NCBI GenBank assembly: GCA_934293005.1
Contig: CAKQYA010000001.1
Span: 62,001-126,000, forward strand
Origin: an uncultured Bacteroidaceae bacterium
GTDB lineage: Bacteria > Bacteroidota > Bacteroidia > Bacteroidales > Bacteroidaceae
Direction of reading: 5' to 3'
Length of the DNA stretch: 64,000 nucleotides
Position 1 is the first letter of the stretch; every line of letters begins with the position of its first letter. The translations under genes and the position numbers were made by a program. Positions 42,147 to 49,688 of the stretch are shown here, one piece after another. The notes under the pieces are model-generated. The model did not search any database and had not been told where the DNA came from. It was given only the letters and a program-made list of their open reading frames with translations.

Positions 42147-44737
42147 GGGATGAGTTTGACATCACTGTTGAGTCCTGATGGCACCACATCCCATTTGTCA
42201 TAATGATTTTTCTTATAATTGAGGTCCACCACATTGATTTCCTTGAACCGTCGCCATTCCACTCCATCACGGTCCATCTGAGCGATGCGGTTGGCCGGAA
42301 GATTAGCCACTTCTATGTCAAGGGTGTTGTGGCCTGTCTTCAGGAAGCGAGTGATGTCGATGCGATATGGCACAGCAAAGAGCGTGCCCGCATCCTTGCC
42401 GTTGACCAGCACACGGGCTGTCTCGCGCACATCACCAAGATCGAGGATAAAGGCTGCATTGCTTGGTATGTTTGGCATGTCAAAGGATGTGGAATAAACG
42501 CCTGTGGCCATGGTTGCATTGAGTATGGAGTCGCCAAGGCTGGTCCAGGCTTTTGCGCCTTCGGTCATGGAATATGTCTTATCTATGGCTTGAGGTGCAG
42601 CATCTTTGAAGCGGAGCGTCCACTGCTTGAGCACAGTGGCACGATAGTCGAGCGCATCATAATAACGATAGGCTGGCAGAGCAGACGCCTTGTCGGCATC
42701 ATCGTAATTGTATGTGAGGACGATGATGCTCTCGCCACTCTTAAGCTGCAGGCGCACTCTTTCCTGACTGTCAACCTTTGCCTTGCCTATCTCTCCTGTC
42801 ATCGGGTTGTAAAGCACCGCAGCATGGAACGGCACGCCAAACTCAACATAAGCATCTATGTCTTTGCCCTGCAAATTGGATATGAAATAATGATAACCCT
42901 CGCTGCTGCGGCGACGTATGCAACTGAGTCCATACTTAAGGCACATGGTCTCCTGCTTGGCAAAGGTGTACTGCAAGCCATCACCATAACTTGGGGTGGT
43001 TATGATGCTTCCTGTCCCCCATTTAATCATCATAGCCTGTTCGGGATGGAACGACACGGTCTTATTCAACCGTTTGATAAGGGCATTGAATTCTTTTTGT
43101 TCCTTGTCACGCCCATATCCTGGCACAGACTGCGGCAACGAATTGACGAAGACGACATGGCCGCCTTGTTCTGCTATCGTCACAAGACGACGCAGAGTGG
43201 CAAGCGGCATGAAGCGCACATCAGGCACCACTATTGCTGAATAGTTTTTCACAACGCTGTCTTGCTGAAGATAACGATCTGATATGTAATCAACTTCATA
43301 TCCATTGCCTATGATTGACTGCACTGCCTTTATAAACTTAGGCGCACGCTTTGCCATCGAATGAATATCGAACAGAGCCACGCTGCCAGGCTGGTCGTAT
43401 ATCATGTCGTAGTAGGGCAGATAAACAATTATGTCATTGTCGGGCTTGCCCATCTGAAGAAACGACTGGCATCGCTCAATGTAGCGCGAGAAGGCAGGCA
43501 TGGCTGACCACCAGTTGTTGGCTGGCGACATGTCGACACTGGCATAGAAGCGGCGTCCTGGCCATGGTTCATCGGATGGCGAATAGCACGAACCATGGAA
43601 GACCACATGATTGACACCTGAAAGGAACATGAGGTCGAGGTCGGGCTTGCACTGGGAGAGCGACGTGCGGAAATGCTCTGTAAGCCACGTGAAGGTCTCG
43701 CTTGAGACAAGAGGCTTGCCAGAGATATGGGCTGCAGAGGACGCATACTTGAGCATGGATATGTCTGAGTCATTTTTCTTGGTGAAGCCTGGATCTTTGC
43801 GCAAGCCTTTGATGCCAAAGTCGGAGAGCCCGAAGCCTTCACACTCTGGTATGTCTACTGCTGCATAAATGTCAAGAAGGTTGGCAGGGCTGCCGTGAGC
43901 CTGATTACGGGTGACACTGCCATGAGCATGCGCCCAGTCGGTCCATTGCGTAGTGAAGTTTTCAAGGAGTAGTTCGCCAAGCGTCTCACGATAGTCGCTG
44001 ATGATGCGACGGTCTGCATCTGTGCGCAACGAGTCTTTCTTATTTATAATATATGTATATGGCTCAAAGTCGTAGCCACGGCGTTTCATGAACTTACTGT
44101 AGAAGTTGGGCGTCCAATCAGCACCGTAAACCTCATAAGAATCGTTGAACATGACATCAGGGAATGACATGCGCTGATTGGCAAAGGCCGTGTCGAAACG
44201 AGCGAGATAATGCGCTACCGCTTCTTTGCTGAAATGGTCTATCACTAAGCCTTCGCCCCCTGGAGCTGCTCGTTTCACCATTTGTTTGGTGCGTCCCACA
44301 ACGTGGTTGTCATCGGCATCGAAGATGAGACGGCAAGCCGCATCATCCTCGCTGACAAGCGGACCGCCAAATGGCCACCCTGTGCCTGTAGCCATGTCCA
44401 CTCCCATATTGAGCTGCTTGGCTCTGTCTACCACATAGCGCAGCATCTTCATCCATTGAGGTGACAGATACGACAATTCTCTGTCCTCTCCATGCTGCAC
44501 GCCATAGATGGGTGTTATTTCCACGCCTCCAATGCCTGCCTTGGCATATTCAGTCATGCAATAGTTGATGCCAGCAGAATCGACAGCACTGCCATGCCAC
44601 CACCAGCGTGTATAAGGTTTGGCCTCGCGACTGGGTTTGGGCCACTGCTGGGCATGAACTGCGATGGCGAGCACGCTCATGAAGCATAATGCGAGAGCGA
44701 CTCCCCAAATACGGCGTTGTGGAGTAATATCATTCAT
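42128..44737 (-). CDS. GH106-like glycoside hydrolase, candidate alpha-L-rhamnosidase
   Basis: An 869-residue protein with a signal peptide (about 1-29, cut after HAQ). The start of the mature chain has YTRWWWHGSAVD and AGIGGVEITPIYG, hallmarks of GH106 family proteins, followed by ATGTGWPFGGP and a barrel with HGSCYSPSDEPWPG. A beta-sandwich near the C-terminus (DLGDVRETARVLVNGKDAG, HNTLDIEVANLPANRI) is also typical. It is shorter than characterised rhamnosidases of about 1100 residues. Together with GH31 and DUF3237 it suggests breakdown of a rhamnose-containing plant or microbial glycan. No SusC/SusD pair is near. Confidence 0.82.
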   Translation of the reverse strand: MNDITPQRRIWGVALALCFMSVLAIAVHAQQWPKPSREAKPYTRWWWHGSAVDSAGINYCMTEYAKAGIGGVEITPIYGVQHGEDRELSYLSPQWMKMLRYVVDRAKQLNMGVDMATGTGWPFGGPLVSEDDAACRLIFDADDNHVVGRTKQMVKRAAPGGEGLVIDHFSKEAVAHYLARFDTAFANQRMSFPDVMFNDSYEVYGADWTPNFYSKFMKRRGYDFEPYTYIINKKDSLRTDADRRIISDYRETLGELLLENFTTQWTDWAHAHGSVTRNQAHGSPANLLDIYAAVDIPECEGFGLSDFGIKGLRKDPGFTKKNDSDISMLKYASSAAHISGKPLVSSETFTWLTEHFRTSLSQCKPDLDLMFLSGVNHVVFHGSCYSPSDEPWPGRRFYASVDMSPANNWWSAMPAFSRYIERCQSFLQMGKPDNDIIVYLPYYDMIYDQPGSVALFDIHSMAKRAPKFIKAVQSIIGNGYEVDYISDRYLQQDSVVKNYSAIVVPDVRFMPLATLRRLVTIAEQGGHVVFVNSLPQSVPGYGRDKEQKEFNALIKRLNKTVSFHPEQAMMIKWGTGSIITTPSYGDGLQYTFAKQETMCLKYGLSCIRRRSSEGYHYFISNLQGKDIDAYVEFGVPFHAAVLYNPMTGEIGKAKVDSQERVRLQLKSGESIIVLTYNYDDADKASALPAYRYYDALDYRATVLKQWTLRFKDAAPQAIDKTYSMTEGAKAWTSLGDSILNATMATGVYSTSFDMPNIPSNAAFILDLGDVRETARVLVNGKDAGTLFAVPYRIDITRFLKTGHNTLDIEVANLPANRIAQMDRDGVEWRRFKEINVVDLNYKKNHYDKWDVVPSGLNSDVKLIPCTIIE

Positions 44738-44818
44738 TTTAATGTCCCATTTTTTTAATTTATTCCACGAATTTACAACTATTCCATGAAACAGGCAATG
44801 TTTTACAGCATTTTTAGT

Positions 44819-44826
44819 TATCTTTG
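44819..44826 (+). promoter_or_regulatory. Bacteroidetes -7 box (TATCTTTG) for the UpxY gene
   Basis: TATCTTTGC, a good TAnnTTTG match, lies 224 bp before the UpxY start. Confidence 0.6.
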
Positions 44827-44834
44827 CATGTATT

Positions 44835-44860
44835 TTAACCCGATAATGTCATTAGATTCC
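44835..44860 (+). repeat. Dispersed palindromic repeat, copy 15 (degenerate)
   Basis: TTAACCCGATAATGTCATTA followed by GATTCC, directly after the UpxY promoter. Confidence 0.55.
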
Positions 44861-45001
44861 AATTCTGGCCAGTGTTTTATTCAAACAGGTCGCAACAGAA
44901 ACATTTGAAAGCACAGCTCTTGTTATGCAGCAATGCAAAACAAGAGCAAGAGACCTCAAGAAACACTGACATATCACACAATTGCACAACGACAAAACTC
45001 A

Positions 45002-45031
45002 TCTCGGTCCCGCGGCCGATTGGAGCCTTAA
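45002..45031 (-). repeat. Dispersed palindromic repeat, copy 16, with changed loop
   Basis: TCTCGGTCCCGCGGCCGATT followed by GGAGCCTTAA. The CGG/CCG pairing is kept while the TAAT loop became CCGC. It ends 18 bp before the UpxY start. Confidence 0.65.
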
Positions 45032-45049
45032 TTACACTCATTACTTAAC

Positions 45050-45667
45050 ATGCCATCAGATAGCCAATTCTCATCAGCAGACAACAAATCAGTTTATCCA
45101 CCGCAAGCATCATCAGATAATGGTGACGCGCAGTGGAAGAACGACTCTCCGCAGTGGTTTGTGCTGAAAGTAAGCAACAAAGAACAAAAGGCCATATCCA
45201 TATTGGAGAAGGCTGGCATCAACACATTCTGTCCTCTCGCCAACACCGACATCACGATAAAAGGCGAGAAGGTCATTGTGCAGCGGCCGCTGATAGCCAA
45301 CACCGTGTTTGCTTATGGCCAATTCAGCAAAATCAACCACATTAAAAACACAAACCCTTTTATCACATACTGTTATGCCAAGCATGGCGATTCATACAGG
45401 ATTCTGCATGTGCCTGATTTGGAAATGGAGAGATTCATCGATTCAGCAACAAAGATGCAAGAGGACATAACATACTACAGGCCTGACGAGGTGAATCTGA
45501 AGAGAGGCGACAGAGTGCGCATCGTTGGCGGACTGTTTGACGGGCATGAGGGTGTATTGCTGAAAGCCAAGGGCCGTGCCAAACGCATGTTTCTAATCAA
45601 TTTCGAGATGCTTGGAGCGTTAGGAACGCATATTGAGCCTCAATATATCCAACTGATAAAACCCTAA
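45050..45667 (+). CDS. UpxY-family transcription antiterminator (NusG paralogue)
   Basis: A 205-residue protein. After a 30-residue polar N-terminus, the NGN domain runs about 33-130 (PQWFVLKVSNKEQKAISIL, YFCPL-type CPLANTD, NTVFAYGQ). The KOW domain runs about 150-205 (KRGDRVRIVGGLFDGHEGVL). UpxY proteins bind RNA polymerase near the start of capsule operons and prevent early termination. Normally they are the first gene of the operon they serve. Here nothing follows on the same strand and the polysaccharide genes run towards it from the opposite strand, so it must act in trans or be a remnant. The stop codon lies inside a dispersed repeat. Confidence 0.88.
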   Translation: MPSDSQFSSADNKSVYPPQASSDNGDAQWKNDSPQWFVLKVSNKEQKAISILEKAGINTFCPLANTDITIKGEKVIVQRPLIANTVFAYGQFSKINHIKNTNPFITYCYAKHGDSYRILHVPDLEMERFIDSATKMQEDITYYRPDEVNLKRGDRVRIVGGLFDGHEGVLLKAKGRAKRMFLINFEMLGALGTHIEPQYIQLIKP

Positions 45668-45687
45668 TCGAGCATTAGGCCGAGAAA
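45659..45687 (+). repeat. Dispersed palindromic repeat, copy 17, overlapping the UpxY stop
   Basis: CCCTAATCGAGCATTAGGCC followed by GAGAAA. The TAA stop of UpxY is part of the repeat flank. Confidence 0.65.
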
Positions 45688-45740
45688 TGATTAAGTCTAT
45701 GAATATAGCTAAGCATCCAGTTGAAGCCTAAGCACACCTG

Positions 45741-45783
45741 CAAAATTCGTGATTCAGTCTTTCAAAATTCGTGATCCAGTTTT
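45741..45783. repeat. Tandem repeat, 22-bp unit, two copies
   Basis: CAAAATTCGTGATTCAGTCT and CAAAATTCGTGATCCAGTTT follow each other directly, with two differences in the first 20 bases. Confidence 0.8.
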
Positions 45784-45804
45784 TCAGCATTCAACACCCA
45801 TAAA

Positions 45805-45880
45805 AAAGTATCCTAATATACTTTGCCAAGTATCCTAATATACTTTGCGAAGTATCCTAATATACTTTACAAAGTATCCT
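45805..45880. repeat. Tandem repeat, 22-bp unit, three and a half copies
   Basis: Units start at 45805, 45827, 45849 and (partial) 45871. Each begins AAGTATCCTAATATACTTT, itself palindromic at the ends (AAGTAT with ATACTT). Flanks match the single-copy site at 23265-23304. Confidence 0.85.
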
Positions 45881-45908
45881 TACCCTCTTTTTTTTGACGA
45901 TTAAGACA

Positions 45909-45962
45909 AAACGCTTCGGGGGCGCACAAGAAATAATGTTCTTGTGCGCCCCCGAAGCGTTT
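45909..45962. terminator. 24-bp perfect hairpin between convergent genes
   Basis: AAACGCTTCGGGGGCGCACA and the next four bases (45909-45932) pair fully with 45939-45962 around a 6-nt loop. T-runs beside it are short. It most likely works as a two-way terminator for UpxY and the polysaccharide/OmpA region; another role for so long a perfect stem is possible. Confidence 0.7.
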
Positions 45963-46022
45963 GCGTGATGATTTGCACTTTATATCTATGCCCTACTGCA
46001 CAGCGATTCCATCAACAGGCTT

Positions 46023-46805
46023 TTACTTGTTCCAATAGCTATGAGTGGGAGTGATGCGTCCAAAACGTCCCCATTTAGGATGCGACTTAAACTTTGCAAG
46101 GCCTGCCGCCGGCACATTGAGACGGGTGACATGTATTTCGCTGAACACCTCCTCACCAAGTTCGAAGGGTTCTGTCACTTTCAAGTTAACCTCAACAATG
46201 CTGGTGTTGACGAAGGCACTGTCTGCTATATACTCCATTGATGTGGGGAAATTCATCTGTTGAATGATGGTGCCGTCAAATGCGCGTCGGCCAATGCGCT
46301 TTAGTCCTTGCGGCATTGCCACATCTTCAAGTCCCCAGCATCCTGCAAAAGCTCCATCAGGTATCTCTGTTGTGCCTGCAGGAAGGGTTATTTTCTTCAG
46401 CTTCTTGCATGAGAAGAAGGCAAAGGGCGCCATGCTGGTAGCTTGTTGCGGCACGATAAAGTTGCCAGACTTGCCTGCAGGGCAAAGCACAAGCGTTTTG
46501 CCGTCTTTTGTGTACACCACTCCATCTATGGATTTATAAACGGGGTTGTCAGGAGACACGTTGATGGCTGCAAGCTTGAAGCAGTGGCCAAACACATAGC
46601 GGCCTATATGTGTCACCGATGCGGGAATGTTGACAGAGACCACCTCGGCTTTGCGGTAGTATGACGAATCTGCGAGGACATCCTGTCCTTCGGGAATGAT
46701 AATTTCTGCATTTTGATTATTGTCAGAAGACACAAGCAGACCGCCACTCTGGGCATGACAGAGGTGCATCATGCTAAAGGCTATTATAAATGATAGGATT
46801 CTCAT
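46023..46805 (-). CDS. BspA-type leucine-rich repeat secreted protein
   Basis: A 260-residue protein with a signal peptide (cut near residue 18, CHAQ). It has about seven BspA/LRR_5 repeats of some 23 residues with the pattern I-P-x-x-V/T-x-x-I-G-x-x-x-F-x-x-C (examples SVTHIGRYVFGHCFKLAAI, GLKRIGRRAFDG, SMEYIADSAF). Such proteins sit on the surface and bind host proteins or other cells. It follows an OmpA-family gene by 113 bp on the same strand and is the last gene before the convergent terminator. It lacks a T9SS-type tail, so how it is anchored is unclear. Confidence 0.85.
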   Translation of the reverse strand: MRILSFIIAFSMMHLCHAQSGGLLVSSDNNQNAEIIIPEGQDVLADSSYYRKAEVVSVNIPASVTHIGRYVFGHCFKLAAINVSPDNPVYKSIDGVVYTKDGKTLVLCPAGKSGNFIVPQQATSMAPFAFFSCKKLKKITLPAGTTEIPDGAFAGCWGLEDVAMPQGLKRIGRRAFDGTIIQQMNFPTSMEYIADSAFVNTSIVEVNLKVTEPFELGEEVFSEIHVTRLNVPAAGLAKFKSHPKWGRFGRITPTHSYWNK

Positions 46806-46918
46806 ATCTCATTATTTTTTTGTATTTCCATTGGATGCGGACTATCGAATTATCTCGGAGCATCACATCAACAGTGTTTATAATGCTCTTTCTGAATGAC
46901 CGCCCTCCAAGTGTTCTG

Positions 46919-48265
46919 TTAGTTGCTGTTCTTTTCCGACTCAAGTATTTGACTATTGCCTCCGTTGCGGTCAAGGAAGAAGATGACGGCACGGTTCCAC
47001 TCATTGACTTGGTCGTATGGCTGAACTGTATCACCTTTAAAGTCTATTCGAAGTCGGTCTTTTGGCACTTTAAACTCATTGACGAGAGTGTCATAGACAG
47101 TCTGCGCGCGTTTCTGTGAGAGACGCAGGTTGTATGCAGGATAAGCTGTCTCGACATCGGCATAACCTGTCACTATAAGATTTATGTCTGGATGGGTTCG
47201 GAGGAATGTGGCCACACTCTTCAGGTTCTTCATCTGGGCATCAGTGATGTAGTAACGGTCTACGTAGAACGAGATGGTTGTCTGCAATGCCTCGCTGAGT
47301 TTTATCTTTTCATAGATTTCAGGCATCATGAGGTTGGCTTCTGCAAGACGGTCGTTCTCGTCATCTGCCATCTTGGCAAGGCGCTCAAGGACAGCTGTCT
47401 CAAGATGCTTGACATAGTGGAATCGGCGACGGCCATGGCTATCCTTGAAGTGAAACTGCACACCGAGAAGCACATCAAAATAGGTGTCATAAACACGGTC
47501 GTATGATATACCGTTGTATTCATCGTCTGTGCCATTGAATGTCACTTCAGCGGTGAAGTCCAAAGCATTGCTCACTTTCCAACGTCCTTGAAGACCCACA
47601 TGAGCAGCAAAATATTTGCCCGATTCCGAATTGACCTCATACTTGAATTTCTGAGTGTCTCCGCTCGGATTGGTATACCATATGCCATTTCTCCAAGCTT
47701 CAAGTTTCTTCTTCTCAAAGCCAAAGGTATAGTTGTAGCCTAAGCCTACGATGCCGACAAGATTGAATTTTCTGCTCTCACGGTATTTGTAGACGATGTT
47801 GGTGAGATTTATCAATCCATCAAAATAGCCTGTGAAGAGTTTGAACTTATAATTGCCGAATGGATATTTCTCATTTGCAGCAAGACCATATCCATAGGCT
47901 CCAAGATCGCACAACTCTTGGTCAGCACGTCCTACCTGTGGATGCACGCCTATTGTCAGACGCACACCAAAGGATGGATAAATCCATTTGCCTATTCCAA
48001 GGTTGACACTTGGCTCGAAATTAGAGAAGAAATTACCAAAACGAGTGTTCTCAGACATGGAATGACTGATACCTCCTTGAAGAAGCGCAAAAAAATTGTC
48101 ACGGAACTTATAATCGTCAAGGTATGCGTAATCGTCATAGTAGAGGCTGTCGTCATCCAGTTCTGTGCGGGTTCGCACGCTGTCATATTCCTCTACAGGA
48201 CCTGCCATCACCGCCAACGGCAATGATATCAGCAACAAGTATACGTAAAATATATTTTTATTCAC
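46919..48265 (-). CDS. OmpA-family outer-membrane protein, paralogue 1
   Basis: A 448-residue protein with a signal peptide (cut near residue 21, VMAGP). Residues about 50-280 are beta-barrel-like, with alternating aromatic residues. The C-terminal OmpA domain (about 320-440) carries VTGYADVETAYPAYNLRLS and RAQTVYDTLVNEF, the peptidoglycan-binding pattern, although the usual N-x-x-L-S-x-x-R is slightly changed. It shares the segment RKFNLVGIVGLGYNY and a layout of SFYVDR before the OmpA domain with the protein at 51485-52756. It is probably co-transcribed with the next barrel gene (58 bp apart). Confidence 0.87.
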   Translation of the reverse strand: MNKNIFYVYLLLISLPLAVMAGPVEEYDSVRTRTELDDDSLYYDDYAYLDDYKFRDNFFALLQGGISHSMSENTRFGNFFSNFEPSVNLGIGKWIYPSFGVRLTIGVHPQVGRADQELCDLGAYGYGLAANEKYPFGNYKFKLFTGYFDGLINLTNIVYKYRESRKFNLVGIVGLGYNYTFGFEKKKLEAWRNGIWYTNPSGDTQKFKYEVNSESGKYFAAHVGLQGRWKVSNALDFTAEVTFNGTDDEYNGISYDRVYDTYFDVLLGVQFHFKDSHGRRRFHYVKHLETAVLERLAKMADDENDRLAEANLMMPEIYEKIKLSEALQTTISFYVDRYYITDAQMKNLKSVATFLRTHPDINLIVTGYADVETAYPAYNLRLSQKRAQTVYDTLVNEFKVPKDRLRIDFKGDTVQPYDQVNEWNRAVIFFLDRNGGNSQILESEKNSN

Positions 48266-48323
48266 CTTACTATTGTGTTTTCAGAATTCGTGAAAATAAA
48301 TGATTCTATGCCATGCATGGCCA

Positions 48324-49538
48324 TCAGTCGTTGATGATGCATTCAATGTAGTCGCCCGTAGGCTTAATGTCTTTTTCGTTGGCAAACACGCGCAGCTTGT
48401 CTACCGGCACCTCATAACGTTCCACAAGAATGTCGACTATCGACTTCACGCGACGGCGGAAAAGACGGTCATCCACTCCTGAACTGTTGGTTATGTATAT
48501 CAGGTTTTTTGTGTCTCTTGCCCACGCCAATACAGTGGTGTATATGTTTGTCTGCTGCAAACGGTCTACTGTAGCGTCGTCCTCGTCAAAGGCGATGAGA
48601 GTGTATATCACTTTTGCGTTGACATCGAGAGTGTCCACCTGATTGGAAAGTTCCTCGAGTCGTTTGTTTGTCTTGTCGCGTGCATCATCTATCTCTCTCA
48701 GCTTCTTCTTGTACACCGTGAGGTCGTGGCGTGGATAATAGAATCCCGGCTTTTGTTTGCCTTTATTGTTGAAGCGGTAACTGATGCCGACAAGCAGGTC
48801 ATTGTGGCCATCCCAAGTGTTTTCGGTTGTTGGGTTGCTATCGTATGAGTTGTCAAGGATGTTGCCCACAAGTTCGGCATGCAAGGTCCAGTTGGGGGCA
48901 ACCCAGAATGTGGTGGCAAGTCCTGCGCGGATATTCACCAATGAGTGCTGACGGTTATCATACTTGTCGGTGTTGTTGAGCTGGCTGCCATGCGAATTGT
49001 CAAGTCCATCGGTATATTTATCTGTGTCATAATTGCGTGACACCGAGCCTCCTATGCCAATAACGCCTTGCAGGTAGAACTTGCGCCTTTCTTTAAAGCC
49101 AAAGATAAGATTGGTGAAATTGAGCATATAATCGAAATTCAGTCCATAAGAATTCCAACGGTAACGGTTATGAATGAAGCTGGAAAGGTCTCCTGTGAAC
49201 TGATTGTCTGTGACACCAGTGTTGCGCATATAATTCAGTTGCAGGCGCACGGTGCTGATAGGCGTGATCTCTTTGCCAAATGTGATGGCCGCTGCAGGTC
49301 CCATCACACGAAAGAACGGCGAATGGGAGACATCACTACCCCAGTTGGATGTGACACCTCCATATAGTCCGATATACCAGTTATCAACGAAGTTGGAATT
49401 CGCAATATAACTTTTCTCTATCAAAGGCACCCCCATTGCATCGAGTACCTGCTCGATAGAGTCTTTATCATTTATGCGCTGACCAAATGCAACAAATGCC
49501 ATCATGGCACAAATGATAAATAAATAAATCTTCTTCAT
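48324..49538 (-). CDS. Outer-membrane barrel protein related to the OmpA paralogues
   Basis: A 404-residue protein with a signal peptide (cut near residue 19, VAFGQ). The barrel half (about 45-270) has WYIGLYGGVTSNWGSD and RRKFYLQGVIGIGGSV, matching its neighbours. A coiled-coil stretch follows (about 275-300, KKLREIDDARDKTNKRLEEL). The C-terminal part (RRRVKSIVDILVERYEVPVD, KDIKPTGDYIECIIND) keeps the general OmpA-like fold but has lost most peptidoglycan-binding residues. It is therefore a degenerate member of the same family. It lies between paralogue 1 and the polysaccharide dehydratase gene. Confidence 0.78.
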   Translation of the reverse strand: MKKIYLFIICAMMAFVAFGQRINDKDSIEQVLDAMGVPLIEKSYIANSNFVDNWYIGLYGGVTSNWGSDVSHSPFFRVMGPAAAITFGKEITPISTVRLQLNYMRNTGVTDNQFTGDLSSFIHNRYRWNSYGLNFDYMLNFTNLIFGFKERRKFYLQGVIGIGGSVSRNYDTDKYTDGLDNSHGSQLNNTDKYDNRQHSLVNIRAGLATTFWVAPNWTLHAELVGNILDNSYDSNPTTENTWDGHNDLLVGISYRFNNKGKQKPGFYYPRHDLTVYKKKLREIDDARDKTNKRLEELSNQVDTLDVNAKVIYTLIAFDEDDATVDRLQQTNIYTTVLAWARDTKNLIYITNSSGVDDRLFRRRVKSIVDILVERYEVPVDKLRVFANEKDIKPTGDYIECIIND

Positions 49539-49688
49539 AATGCAATTTAATTTATTCTTATTCCTTCACTCTTGATTTCCTTTTCTTTTTATTTAATCCT
49601 AATATCCCTTCTCATAAATCTTTTTCTTTCCCCCAAAAAACATCATCGCCACATGCGATTATTATCGGCATCACCTTCCTTTCCTAAA

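Larger units (their letters stand above)
44738..45049. other. Divergent intergenic region and UpxY leader
   Basis: This 312-bp gap holds a + strand promoter box (44819-44826) and about 215 nt of leader for the UpxY gene, carrying two dispersed repeats (44835-44860 and 45002-45031). Long leaders are usual for UpxY-regulated transcripts. No convincing - strand promoter for GH106 was found. Confidence 0.55.
45668..46022. other. Convergent intergenic region with two tandem arrays and a long hairpin
   Basis: The 355-bp gap between UpxY (+) and the leucine-rich repeat gene (-) contains a dispersed repeat, a 2x 22-bp array (45741-45783), a 3.5x 22-bp array (45805-45880) and a 24-bp perfect hairpin (45909-45962). 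No ORF was seen. Confidence 0.75.

Noticed and set aside
45741..45880. Possible CRISPR array
   Set aside because: The units follow each other directly with no spacers, and no cas genes are present.
46774..47034. Small - strand frame between the leucine-rich repeat and OmpA genes
   Set aside because: It mostly overlaps the OmpA gene in another frame and has no protein-like features.
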